Positions 12,501-24,115 of a stretch of DNA of 64,000 bases are shown here, in pieces. How positions within the stretch are numbered: position 1 is the first letter of the stretch; every line of letters begins with the position of its first letter. The stretch is from assembly GCA_026826555.1 (NCBI GenBank), contig JAKSZT010053994.1, forward strand, positions 2,066,742-2,130,741. Direction: 5' to 3'. The position numbers and the translations under genes are program-made. Source of the DNA: Tolypeutes matacus. Lineage: Eukaryota > Chordata > Mammalia > Cingulata > Chlamyphoridae. The notes under the pieces are model-generated. The model saw only the letters and a program-made list of their open reading frames with translations. It had not been told where the DNA came from and did not search any database.

Positions 12501-14262
12501 AATGCCACTATTTGCATATTAATTATGTATCTCAGCATTTTGGTGAATTTTTCTATTAGTTCTAGTAGCTTTGCTGTGGATTTTTTGGGATTTTATAAAT
12601 GTAGGATCATATCATCCACAAATATTAACAGTTTTTCTAATTCCTTTTCTATTTTTGTGAGTTTTATTTCTTTATCTTATCTAATTACTCTAGCTAGAAT
12701 ATATAACATGATATTGAATAACAGTGGTGACAGTGGGCATCATTTTCTTGTTCCCAATCTCAGTGGGAAAGCTTTCAGTCTTTCACCATTGAGTACAATG
12801 CTAGCTATGGGCTTTTAGTATATGCATTTACCATATAGACAAAATTTCTTTTTATTCTTATATTTTGGAATATTTTTATAAAGAAAGGATGGTGTATTTT
12901 GTCAAATGACATTTTTGTGTCAATCAGGATGATCATGTGATTTTTCTTCTTCAATATATTCATTTGATTTGTTACACTAATTGATTTTCTTGTGTTGAGC
13001 TGTCCATGCATACCTGGACTAAAACCTACTTGATTGTGGTGTATAATTTATTTAATGTGCTTCTTTGAACAGATTGCAAGTATTTTGTTGAGGATTATTG
13101 TATCCTCATTAGAAAAATTGTTCTGTAACATTCATCTTTCAAAGTATCTTTCTGTGGTCTTGGTAATAGTGTGATTTTGGCTTCGTAGAATGACTTTGAT
13201 AGTGTTCCTTACTGTTCAAGTTTTTGGAAGAGCTTGAGCTAGATTGGTGTTAGATCATCTTTGAAAGACTAGTAGTATTCATCCTGATGTCATCTGGTTC
13301 TGGGCTTTTCATATTCGAGAAAATTTTAAAATGACAGTTTCAATCTCTTTACTTGTGATTGGTTTGTTGAGCTCTTCTATTTCTTCCAGTGTCAGTACAG
13401 ATTCTTCCTGTGTTTCTGGGAATTTGTTGATTTAGTCTATGTTGTCTAGATCTTTGGCATAAAGTTGTTCATGGCATCCTTTTATGATTGCTCTTATTTC
13501 TAACCACCCCCCCCCATTTCTGATTTCATTTATTTGCATCTTTACTCTTTTATCTTTGTCTATCTAACTATGGGTTTGTCAATTTTATCTTCTCAAAGAA
13601 ACACATTTTGGTTTTGTTGATTCTATTTTTTGAAGTTCTCAATTTCATTTATTTCTACTCTGTTCCTTATTATTTATTTCCTACAATTTGGGTTGGGATT
13701 AGTTTGCTCTTCTTTCTCTAGTGCCCCCAGGTATAGAGTTATATCTTTTATTTTAACTCTTTCTTATTTTTAATGGAAACATTGAGGACTATAAATTTCC
13801 CTTTCAGCACTTCCCTTGCTGTATCACTTAGGTTTTGATATGTAGTGTTCTCATTTTCATTCATCTCAACATTTACTGAGTTCTTTTGCAATGTCTTCTT
13901 TGACCCAATGATTATTATAGGAATGTGATATTTAATCTCCACATATTTGTACATTTTCCCTTTCTCCATCCATTATTGATTTCCAGCTTCATTCTATTAC
14001 AATGAAAAAAAGTGTTTTGTATAATTTCCATCTTTATACATTTATTGAGATCTGTATTGTTACCCAATACATGGTCAGTGATCCTTGATCACCTGAAAAG
14101 GATGCATGCCCTTCTGTTTTGGGGTGCAATGGTCTATAAATGTCTCTTATGTCTAGTTATTTTTCCATATTATTCAAGCTTTCTATTTCCTTATCTTCTT
14201 TCATGATGTTCTATCCAATAGAGGGAGTGATGTATTGGATTCTGGAACTTTTATTGCAAAGA
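9528..14262 (-). mobile_element. L1, minus strand, ORF2 plus 3'UTR
   Basis: A degenerate L1 read on the minus strand. The 3'UTR-like tail is at 9,528-10,400, the ORF2 C-terminus at about 10,400-11,460 and 11,960-12,330, the RT at about 12,400-13,300 and the endonuclease-RT linker to 14,262. It is interrupted at 11,465-11,960 by a duplicated LINE 3' end. At 14,262 it meets a plus-strand L1 head to head. Stops are frequent; no frame exceeds about 110 codons. Confidence 0.8.
11465..11960 (+). mobile_element. Duplicated LINE 3' end inside an L1
   Basis: Two copies of one plus-strand segment follow each other (about 11,500-11,690 and 11,745-11,945, period near 240 bp). Each contains the landmarks gttcacaac, atacacttattgttt and a terminal A-rich stretch. 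They look like a LINE 3' tail that duplicated after or during insertion. The host L1 resumes on both sides. Confidence 0.6.
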
Positions 14263-14565
14263 AGAAATTGCCAGAGAAATCAGTAAGTATCTCAAGATGA
14301 ATGAAAATGATTATAACACCTGCCAAACTTAGGGCAGTACAGTACATACTCATGGAGCAGAAGATTAAATATTGTTATGATATCAGTTCTACACAAATTG
14401 ATTTACAGATTCAATGTAATCTCAATAAAAATTCCAATGGCAATTTTACAAAAATAGAAAGAAAATATCAAGTTTATTTGGAAGAATAAGGGGCCCTGAA
14501 TAGCCAGGAATATCTTGAAAATGAAGACCAAAGTAAGAGGACTCACACTTCCTAACAAAAAAGCA

Positions 14566-14782
14566 TAGGAGTGCATGTGGCTCAAGCAGTTGAGCACCTG
14601 CATCCCACATGGGATGTCACAGGTTTGGTTCCTGATTCATCTTAAAAATAAAAACAAACAACAAGTAACAAATGGAAAACCCAACTAAGGAGAGCTGATG
14701 TGGCTCAGTGGTTGCATGCCAACTTCTCAATTACAAGGTGCCAGGTTCAATCCCTGGCCCTGCTACCTCAAAAAAATATATT
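14566..14782 (+). mobile_element. Two tRNA-derived SINE units (DAS-like)
   Basis: Two tRNA-like heads lie in tandem, at about 14,566-14,640 and 14,691-14,770. Each has an A-box-like sequence (gtggctca) followed by a B-box-like sequence (ggtttggttcc; ggttcaatccc) and an A-rich tail. The head resembles armadillo DAS SINEs. The host L1 is interrupted here; the A-rich flanks at 14,558 and 14,771 (caaaaaagcata / caaaaaaatata) may be the target duplication. Tandem heads suggest either a dimer or a second insertion into the tail of the first. Confidence 0.7.
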
Positions 14783-15504
14783 TTAACATCAGTGGTCAAA
14801 ACTGTGTGGTATTGACACAACAATAGACATATTGACCATTAACACAGAATTGAAAATTCAGAAATGTACACATCTGTCTACAGACAATTGATTCTGATAA
14901 GGCTGCCAAGCTTACTCAATGAAACAGAATAGTCTTTTCAGCAAATAGTGCTGGGACAAATGGATATCAATATCCAAAAGAATGTAAAAGGATCCTTATT
15001 TCACATCCAATACATAAACCAATTCAAGATGGATCAAAGACCTTAATATAAGAGAAGAGACTAAAAAATTCATTGAAGAAAATGTAAGGAAGCATCTTTG
15101 AGATCATGTGATGGGCAAAGATTTCACAAATTTTTCACCCAAAACATGAGCAATGAAATAAAAATTGGATAAATGGTACCTCCTCAAAATCAAAAACTTT
15201 TGTGCTTCAAATGAGTTTGACAAGAAAGTGAAAAAAGCAGCTTACATAATGGGAAAGTATCTTTGGAAACCACATATCAGTAAATGTCTAATATCCAGCA
15301 TATATAAATAAAATCTACAATTCAGTAATAAAAAGACAAACAACCCAATTAAGTATGAGCAAAGAAGAGACGTTTTTCCAAAGAGAAAATACAAATTGCT
15401 AAAAAGCACATGAACAGATGTTCAAAATGAGTAGCTATTGGGGAAATGCAAATAAAAACTGCAATAAGATATCATTTCCCACATACTAGCCTGGCTTCTA
15501 TAAA

Positions 15505-15527
15505 CACACACACACACACACACACAA
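15505..15527. repeat. (CA)n microsatellite
   Basis: A short uninterrupted CA run lies inside the plus-strand L1 at a site where other L1 copies carry an A-rich stretch. Confidence 0.9.
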
Positions 15528-15832
15528 GAAAACTACAAGTGTTGCAGAGGATGTGGAGAAATAGGAACACGCATTTGCTGCTTATGAGAATGTAGTATAC
15601 TTCAACTAATGTGGAGCACAGTTTGGTGGGTCCTCAGGAAGCTAAGAAGGAATTGCCATATGATCCAGCAAACCTGGTACTAGATATATAACCAGATGAA
15701 CTGAAAGCAAAGACTCAAACAGGCATATGTATATCAATGTACATAGTGGCATTTTCAGAATTGTGTAAAGATGGAAGCAAACCAAGTGTCCATCAACAAA
15801 AGACTGGATAAACAAAATGTGCTGTATCCATA

Positions 15833-16491
15833 TGTAGCTGTCTGGCATTGTTTATGAATTCCAAAAATAGATATGGATTATGTGTTTGTAAACTGGTCTA
15901 TTCCTCTGGATGTGTTCCCCTTTGATTGTATTAAATTCAGAGTTTTCACTTTTACTGTATTAAATTAAAATTAGGGCTTTGATTTGGCCATATCAGCAGG
16001 ACATTAAGTCCCTGGTCCCTTGGTGGATGAGGACTCACAGAGAAAATGACATGGCAGAGGAGAGAGTTTCAGTTTTGATGCTGGAGCCCCAGGAAGTAAA
16101 TACACAGAACAACACAGAGGAATAGCAATCCCTCCATAGACACAGCAGAGGCCCCAAGAAGAGACTAAGTCTGATAGCCTACAGCTGCAGCAGAGCTCAG
16201 AGACAAATGAAGGTGGTAGAGAGATGAGACTTATCCCACCTATATCTGATATTGGAAGAAGTTGTGACTATGGAGGCTTAACAGGAAGAGGAAGGCTGAA
16301 CCTTCACAGGCATTGGATGCCATCTTCCTCAACAAGTGGTTAATGACTTGGGGTGAAGAATTACTTCTTATGCTTGAGTTGGACTGCTTAGTGCCTGGTA
16401 GCTGTAAATTTCTAACCCAAATAAATACCCTTTTAAAAACCCAACAGATTTCTGGTATATTACATCAGCACTCCATTGGCTGACTAATACA
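15833..16491 (+). mobile_element. Solo LTR, ERV-L/MaLR-like
   Basis: A 659-bp unit starts with TG and ends with actaataca, the terminal form typical of class III LTRs. An AATAAA signal lies near 16,418. It splits the plus-strand L1, whose sequence continues directly after it (aaaatggaatatgattcag). The flanks ccata and cctaa may be a decayed 5-bp target duplication. No internal retroviral sequence is present, so it is a solo LTR. Confidence 0.65.
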
Positions 16492-16961
16492 ACCTAAAAT
16501 GGAATATGATTCAGCAGTAAGAATGAATGAATCATTGCCACATTTGACAAAGTGGATAAACCTCAAGGTCGTTATGATAAGTGAAGCAAGCCAGATACAA
16601 AAGGACAAGTGTGCTATGATTTCACTGATATGAACTAAAGATTAAAAGCAAATTCACAGACATAGAATCTAAAAGATTGTTTATAGGGAGATGAAATGGG
16701 AGTAGAGAGTGGGAAGACAATGTTTAATCTGTGCAGAGTTTATAATTAAGTTGATAGTAATGGTTTGGAAAAGGACAGAAGTGAGAGTTTCACAAGAGTG
16801 TGGGTGTAATTAACAGTGATGAAGTATTTCTTAGAATGTGGATGACAGTGATGTAGAGGTTGTTAGAAGTAAAACCAAGAGCTAAGTTGTGTGATTGTAT
16901 AACAGAGTGAACCCTGTGGTGGTTGAGGATTGGGGCTAATAATTCAAATATAATAACAATA

Positions 16962-17209
16962 TTTCAGTACCTATAATAAAGATACATCATTAGTACAATG
17001 TGTTGATAGTGGGGTGGTATATGGGGGAAAAGGTACCTAAAATAAAATATGAACTATTGACAAAAATAATAGTTAACATCTGCTCTTTCAGTACCTATAA
17101 TGAAGATACATCATTAGTACAATATGTTGATAGGGGGGGTGGTATATAGGGGGAAAGGCACCTAAAATAAAATAGGAACTATAGATAAAAATAATAGTTA
17201 ACACCCTTG
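16962..17209. repeat. Tandem duplication, 2 x 124 bp
   Basis: The unit beginning tttcagtacctataa at 16,962 is repeated at 17,086. Both contain gatacatcattagtacaat and end near aataatagttaacac. It lies in the 3'UTR of the plus-strand L1. A few mismatches and a changed G run show some age. Confidence 0.85.
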
Positions 17210-17300
17210 CAACAATTGTAAGACAACAATACACTGATGTGTCAAAAATGGGAGTGGGGTAGGTTATGGGAATATTGCATATTTTATTATTGGAAAATGT

Positions 17301-17599
17301 TAGAGATCACAGAAGCAACCAAGTTTCCTTGTCCATTATTCTGTTTTATTTGAGGCTTCTCTGAGACTATATGTGAAGCCATTTACATGAGAACCAAGAT
17401 AAATATATAACCTGTGTTCTACTTGCCAATGGATCTAACCTGTAAGAAAATAAAATAGGACAGGGTGAGGTGCCATGATAGATGAATTCCTCTGAGCATC
17501 TTGAATATTATGCATTCCTCTTAGAGAATCCATGCTCCTTCTCAAATAAGATTGTCTAATTAAAAAAAAACAAAACAAAACAAAACAGGCCAATAAGCC
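17301..17599. other. Unassigned stretch with A-rich end
   Basis: No coding frame or family that I recognise. It ends in an A run followed by (AAAAC)n at about 17,563-17,586, which could be the tail of an old plus-strand retroposon. Confidence 0.3.
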
Positions 17600-18590
17600 A
17601 AGATCCCTATTTTAAGGTTTAAATTGATTAACCTTTTTCCTGTAATAATGAAATTAAACATATATATAATTAATGCTTTAGAGTTGCTTTCTTAAAACTT
17701 CCTTGTTGCTCAAATGCGGCCTTTCTCTAATATAAACACTACAAATAAACTCAATACATTTCCTCTGATGTGGGACATGAATCCCAGGGATAAGCCTTCC
17801 TGTAAGCAAGGGATTATTAACATACATTAATCAGTTATGCATTTGGAGAAAGGATTTGACCAAAAAGGGGAAATACTACATAAAATAGAGTTTTATGGCT
17901 AAGTGATGTCAAACTGAGTTGGGAGGTCAATTAGAGGTTACACTTAAGCAGATCAAAGCCAGACATAACAAACTGCCACAGTAAACAAAACCTTAAACAA
18001 ATGTGCTTCTGAGGATCACCAGACATAATAGGCAAGCCACACAGCCCCAAGAAATCAACATATATTCCTATCTGGGAATATATGTAAATCTATTTCCCCA
18101 ATATAACACAGTTATACTCTTTTATAAATTCCCTAAGCATGATTCTTTTTCTCCTTATATCTGAACCTATTTTTTCCATTTACCTGTTAAATATAACTCT
18201 CAGAGATTAAAAGGCTTTGGATTTTTCATATGCCAATTGAATCCTGAAACCTATTTGATGTGCAGTCAACTATCCAGTTCTTTGAGCCTGCCCTGGATAA
18301 CCAACAAAACATTGAAAACAGGCCAACTCTACCTCCAAAATGAAGTGCACCTTCAACTGGAAAAAAAAACAATTCCACCCTTCTGCCCCATATCTGCATC
18401 CCTATTCAGCATGAAGGTGTCAGAGCAGATATTGAGGAATGAACAAAAATTCAGCGGTAGGGGGTGGATGTAAAAACTGATCAAAGCAGATCTACTGGTA
18501 TTGTAGTTGTTAACTGTGTAACTTATAACATTTATAACGACTAATAAAATTTCTAAATAAAAAACTAAATATAAAAATTTTAAAATTCGC
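17600..18590 (+). mobile_element. LINE 3'-tail repeat (T family)
   Basis: This belongs to a repeat seen many times in the window, called T family here. Landmarks are gtgggacatga near its start, gaccaaaaaggggaaata, a segment near caatattgaggaatgaacaaa and an A-rich end. It aligns well with 24,440-25,200 and 56,330-57,060. The family ends like L1 3'UTRs, so I treat it as a LINE tail without ORF2. Confidence 0.6.
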
Positions 18591-19075
18591 AATAGACTTG
18601 AATAGACATTTCCCAAACAGGAAATACAAATGACTAAAATGCACATGGAAAGATATTCAACATCACTACTTATTAAGGAAATGCAAATCAAGCAATGATG
18701 TGCCTATTCACACCTACTAAAATGACCACTATAAGCAATCTGCAAGAGTTGGAGAGGATGTGGAGAAATAGGAACACTTATTCACTGCTGGTGGTATACA
18801 GTTGGTGCAGCCACTGTGGAAAGCAGTTTGGTATTTACTCAGGAAGCTAAAGTATGGAATTCCCATATGATCTGCTAATCATGTTACTAGGAATATACTC
18901 AAAATAATGGAAATCACGGACAGGAACAGTAATTTGAAGACCGATGTCCATAGTGGCATTATTCAGAATTGTTAAAAATGGAAATAATGCAAAAAACTAT
19001 CAATTGATGGATGGATAAATAAAATGTTGTATATACATATGATAGAATATTTTTTTAGTTGTAAGAAGCAACTTG
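18591..19075 (+). mobile_element. L1 ORF2 C-terminal fragment
   Basis: The plus strand matches the end of L1 ORF2 and start of its 3'UTR, including ggagaggatgtggagaaata and the segment encoding a terminal WINK-like motif. It is truncated on both sides, has no poly(A) and follows a T-family tail, so it is a separate fragment. Confidence 0.75.
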
Positions 19076-20470
19076 CTTTAAAATTGTAGTGTTCAATTTT
19101 CTTCTGCTAATATGTCAGTTCTTTCAATAGCCAATAATTTAGTGCAAATAATTTAGCTATTGCCTTTCATGCATTTTTCTGTATTTTTGGATACCTTTTT
19201 TAATATTTAAGAATGTATGGTTGAGCTGATTTTTTAAAGGAGTTTTGTGTGTCTTCTTTTATAATGTTATGGGGATATATTTCTGTTTCTGCTAATAGCC
19301 AATTTTCTCTGTATCTCTATATATGAACAGGATTTCATGATAAGAATTCAAGCAATTGGACCTTACGGTAATGAGAATTCAAGAGATTTAAAATGAATTA
19401 CTTGATTGTTCCATTTTGCAACTACAGTACTCAATGAAAGAGAAAAGTGGGGAGAACTGATTTGGGTGCTGATATTTATGAACAGATCTTTTTCTGCCAA
19501 CTTCCCTTTTGTGGATTCCTTTCTTATTTCCACCCACTAATATATGTGCTAACTCAGAGTTTAAAACATATTTGAAACTTCCCCATACCCCACTCCCTAC
19601 CCACAAATATGTTATCTTAGCTTTAAGAACTGTGCACATATTCTGGGCTTCTGCTCCCATAATATTCTTTATTCACCAACTTACATTGTGTTATTATTCA
19701 ATAGTTGAAAGTCTTCTTGTTATCTGATTGTTTTGGGTTTAATACATATTTGCTCCATTTAGTGTCAAGAAGAATGAGACAAAGTCTTGTAACAAACTGT
19801 CATACTGAACCAGAACTTGATTAGCTTATTATTATTGACTTTTTTCATTTCTCAACACCACTTATTCCAAAATCTAAATTTTCCATCTTTCATCCATCCA
19901 CCATTAAAGCTTTCTTCCATTATATTTGCTAATGCTAATGACATCAATAACATTTTAATTGTTCTGTAACAGTTAAAACATTAAAGAATGCAGGATTTAG
20001 AGAAAATCTTGAGAAATCCTTTCCCCCTTAAGATATTATTTCTCCCTTTTAAAATCGATTTTCTTTAATTGGTTTACTATTATCAAAAATAAAACAAGAG
20101 AGGAGAAAATTTAAGAAAGAGGGAAGAGAGAAGAGAAGCTAGAGGAGAAATAGAAGGAAAAACAGAAAACAAATGATGGAGAAGATTACTTAAGATAAGA
20201 AGAAGGAGAATGAGAAATAAATGACTAGATGAATAAATGGATATTTTTTAATATTAGTCAGTTATATATTTCCATGAAAAACTATGAGCATATTATAGAT
20301 TTGTTTCTTTCCCTATAAAATCATGAACATTGTAAACAGTGTGGTTTATCTCAACATCAATCCTCTTGGAAAACTAAATCTGGTTACATATTCCTATTCA
20401 AAATAATTCATAAATCATCTTTTACCTTGGGATTTATGAAGCAAAATTATGAGTATAAAATACAAAAAGG
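19076..20470. other. AT-rich sequence, nothing recognised
   Basis: No repeat family, RNA gene or supported coding frame is visible. A purine-rich patch lies at about 20,090-20,210. Short open frames on both strands near 19,388-19,727 overlap each other antisense and show no domain. Confidence 0.3.
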
Positions 20471-23130
20471 TGAAATGATTGTGAGAGGATGACAGTGTAG
20501 GAAAATGTATGAATAAGTCCCTCTACCACAGCAACTATTAAACAGGCAAGTATTGTCTGAAAACTATTTTGAAACTCCAGAATACAGCAGAACACTGTAC
20601 ACTATCCATGGAAAAATGAGAGGAAGCGGCTTATAAATGGTAAAGAGTAATAAATTGACCTCTTCTCATTTTGCTTATTAGTTACCAGTCCCTGCTCTCA
20701 TAGTAGGCTGCCATTTGGTCTGGCACCTGGCTAAATTGCTGGTGAAATAAAGGGACATAATTGGCCACAGCCAATCATTGATCATATCTGATTACTTACT
20801 TTGGATTGCTGGAGGCTGGCCCTGAAGGTGGCCATTGTTCCAACCTGCCTGCAGATGGGTGAGAACTGTTAAAGATCCTGTACTTCCTCTTAGCTGTGGA
20901 GATCAGTTCAAAGTCAGAATTTGCTGGGAAAACCAAGAAAGTGGAGGTTTGGGGAGCTGTGAAGAAGACCCTGGAACCTTTCCTGATATCCTCCCCAGGG
21001 CAGTTTGGAGACAGTCTGTGCACTTCCTGGGCTCTGGTCCTTATTTCAGCTGGGGAAGACTGACTAGTGCAACTCCCTTCCAGCATGCATCTCCACCAAA
21101 ATTTGCCCTCCAGTTGAAAGCAGCTTGAGACAACAAAAGGAGTGAAAGATACTATAGAAGAGGACAGTGGGGAGAAAAGGCTTATCTGCTTTAAACACCC
21201 AATAGATGGAGAAAGTCTGACTCCTTTGAGGTGGAGGTGTATTCAATCTAATGTAAACAGGGAAACTTCAAAGAAAATAGCAATCACAAGTCCAGGACAA
21301 TAAAACCCAGACAGGAAGAAATCCACACTTTCATTGGTCTTTAACAGACCTTTCTGGAAAGAGGGCTGATACTCAAGAAAATATACATTGTATCACCAGC
21401 TAGTTACAAAATCAAGAAACAGACATCTAAGGGAATATATCCCAGAGGCATCATTTTAAATATTAAAATGTAAGGTGTTTCTCAAAGGATAACAAGGCGA
21501 ACAATGTAACATGAATTGATGACCCATTGAAAGGAAAAGGAAAAAAATTCAGAACACACAAATGAAGAAGACCAGAATGTGTACATACTGAACAAAAGTT
21601 TTTTTTAAAAATTCTTATAAATGCTCAAGAAAATAAAGGAAAACTGGTAGAAAAAACTAAATGATAACAGTAAAACAATAAATGAGCAATATGAAAATCT
21701 TTAAGTTAATGACTTGGGAAATTATAATGTCAGAACTATTGTATTTATTTGGATTATGTAACTCCATTTCTTACTACCTACAGCTGCAAAAATAAAAATA
21801 CATAAAAATAATGATAAAGGTATTGTTTGGAACACACAATGTACAGATATATAGTTGATAACTCTAAAAATGTTAAGGGTACAGAAGAGTATAGGAAAAG
21901 TTTATGTGCATGTTCTTGTATGTTTTTTGTGTGTGTATGTTCAAGATGGTATCAAACCAAATATGATTGCTATATATTAGGGTTTTTAAATTGTAATGCT
22001 ATGCTAACCACAAGGAAAATATGTGAAAAATGTATCCAGATAGAAATAAGAATGCACTGAATAAGATACAAGATGCAAAAAATTGCATAGGCATAAAAAT
22101 AAGAATTAACAGAAGAATTGAGGAACATAAAAGGTATGAGATTAGAAACAGTAAATAACAAAATGGCAAAAGAAAGTCCTGCATTATTAGCAGTTAATTT
22201 AAAGGTAAATGAATTAAGCTATCAAGTAAAAAGGCAGAGATTTACATATTTCCTAAAAAGCAAGACCCTTCTAAATGCTGTCACCAAGCGACAACAATTG
22301 GAAAAGGAAATTATGAAATTTATTTGCAAAGACAAGGGTCCCTGAATAGCCATAAACATATTAAAAAAGGAAAACCTAATTGGAGGAATCATGCCACCTG
22401 ACTTAAAAGCATACTACCAAGCTAAGCTACAGTGGTCAAAATTGCATGGTATTGGCAAAAAGATAGACATGCTGACCAATGGAATAGAATTGAGGGTTCT
22501 GATATAGATCCTCACATGTAGGGTTAACTAATATTTGATAAGGTAAGCAACTATTCTCAACTGGGACAGAATGGTTGCTTCAAAAAAGGTGGTTTGAGAT
22601 CTTGATATCCATATCCAAAAGAATGAATGACGGTCATCATCTCCCACCCTATACAAAAATTAACTCAAGATGGATAAAAGACCTAAATAAAAAGACCATA
22701 AAGCTCCTAGAAGATAATGTAAGGAAGCCTCTATGATATCTTGCAGTAAGAAATGTTTTCATAATTTTACAACAAAGCATGAGCAACAATAGAAAAAGTA
22801 GATAAATATTTACTCCTCAAAATTAAAACAAAATTGCACTTTAAAGTATTTTAAGAAAGTGAAAAGGCAGCCTACTCAATAGGAGAAAATATTTGGTTAC
22901 CATCTATCCAACAGATGCCTAATATCCAGCATACATAAAGAAATCTTACATCTTGAAAATAAATACAAAATGCTAAAAAGTTCATGAAAATATGGTCAAC
23001 ACCACTAACCATTAGGGAAATGCAAACCAGAACTACAACGAGATATCATCTTACACCTATTACACTTGTGTCTGTTAAAAAAAAAGAGAACTACATGTGT
23101 TGGAGCAAATGTGGAGGAGAAGGAATACTG
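20471..23130 (+). mobile_element. Old L1, plus strand, deleted
   Basis: The part 22,160-23,130 is L1 ORF2: its start (LKVNELSYQVKRQRF-like residues near 22,200) is joined at about 22,258 to the C-terminal half, so most of the endonuclease and RT is deleted. The upstream 20,471-22,150 includes a GC-richer block (20,690-21,250) and A-rich sequence. It could be the L1 5'UTR and a decayed ORF1, which is inference from position only. Confidence 0.55.
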
Positions 23131-23878
23131 TATCCATTATTAAAAGTGGTGTACTAAAATCTCCTACTATCAATGTTTAAAATCAATATCTGCCTTTAAA
23201 TTTGTTGGTATTCAATTCATATAGTTGGGGGCTCTGCTGTTAGGTAAATATATATTTATAATTGTTACACATTCTTGTGGAATCGGCCCATTTTTCAGTA
23301 TATAATGACTCTCTTTGTCTTTTTTAATTGTTTTTTACTTAGAGTTTATTTTACCTGATTTCAGTAGAGCTACCCCAGCTCTTTTTGATTCCTACATCAA
23401 TTTATGTATACTTTATATCTTTTCACTTTCAGCCTACTTGTTTCTTTTAAGTTAGTACAAAAGGCATCTTAATGATGCTTAGTTTTCCAATCCATGAATA
23501 TGGAATAGTCTTCTATTTGTTTAGGTCCTCTTTCATATCCCTTAACAATGTTGTTAGTTTTATTTGCACAAGTCATTTACATCTTTACTTAAATTTATTC
23601 TTACACATTTGATTCTTTTAGTTACTACTGTAAATTGAATTCTTTTTTCTTGACTTCCTACTCAGATTGCTCATTATTAGTATACAGGTATTCTATTGAT
23701 TTTTGCATGTTCATCTTATATACTGCCACTATACTGAAATCATTTATCAGCTCTAGAAGATTTGTTATAGATTTTTCAATGCTTTCTATAGGATCATGCT
23801 ATCTCAAAGAGTGAAATTTTGCTTCTTCCTTTCCAATTTGGATGCATTTTATATATTTTTTTGCCTAAGTGCTTAAGC
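23131..23878 (-). mobile_element. L1 ORF2 fragments, minus strand
   Basis: On the minus strand the endonuclease part (23,140-23,450) is followed, out of register, by an RT-to-C-terminal part (23,456-23,878). The join implies an internal deletion or two adjacent insertions. Sequence of the second part resumes after the SINE at 24,081. Confidence 0.7.
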
Positions 23879-24090
23879 AAGTACTTCTTCTTTTTTTTTT
23901 TTTTTTAAAGATTTTATTTATTTATTCATTTATCCCCCCCTTGCTGCTTGTGCTCACTGGGTCAGCTAACCACGCTGTGCAGGTGGGCTTGCCTTCACCA
24001 GGAGGCCCCGGGAACCAACCCGGGGCCTCCCATATGGTAAACAGGAGCCCTACTGATTGAGCCACAGCCACTTCCCTAGTAAGTACTTCT
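23879..24090. repeat. Target-site duplication of the SINE
   Basis: The 10-mer aagtacttct occurs at 23,879-23,888 and again at 24,081-24,090, immediately outside the SINE on both sides. This is the expected footprint of L1-driven target-primed insertion. Confidence 0.8.
23889..24080 (-). mobile_element. tRNA-derived SINE (DAS-like), minus strand
   Basis: On the minus strand the unit begins with a tRNA-like head (A-box-like gtggctcaatca; B-box-like gggttggttccc) at 24,078-23,990. It continues in a non-tRNA body and ends in (TAAA)n plus a long A run, seen as T at 23,889-23,907. The head resembles armadillo DAS SINEs. It sits inside a minus-strand L1 and has a clear target duplication. Its CpG-containing head is well preserved, so it is probably younger than most neighbours. 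Confidence 0.8.
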
Positions 24091-24115
24091 AATACAATGT
24101 TAATTAAGGTGCACA

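Larger units (their letters stand above)
14263..17300 (+). mobile_element. L1, plus strand, ORF2 to 3' end
   Basis: A degenerate L1 whose ORF2 C-terminal half and 3'UTR can be followed on the plus strand, with the segment encoding the GPWIARNI-like motif near 14,490-14,510. It is split by two SINE units (14,566-14,782) and by an LTR (15,833-16,491), and its sequence resumes in register after each. Its 3'UTR holds a 124-bp tandem duplication. It is inactive. Confidence 0.8.

Noticed and set aside
14566..14640. tRNA gene
   Set aside because: Has A and B boxes but no cloverleaf that can be completed, and it is followed by a SINE tail.
20796..21128. Overlapping frames of 96-97 codons on both strands in a GC-richer block
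   Set aside because: Antisense overlap and position upstream of an L1 suggest 5'UTR sequence; no protein similarity recognised.
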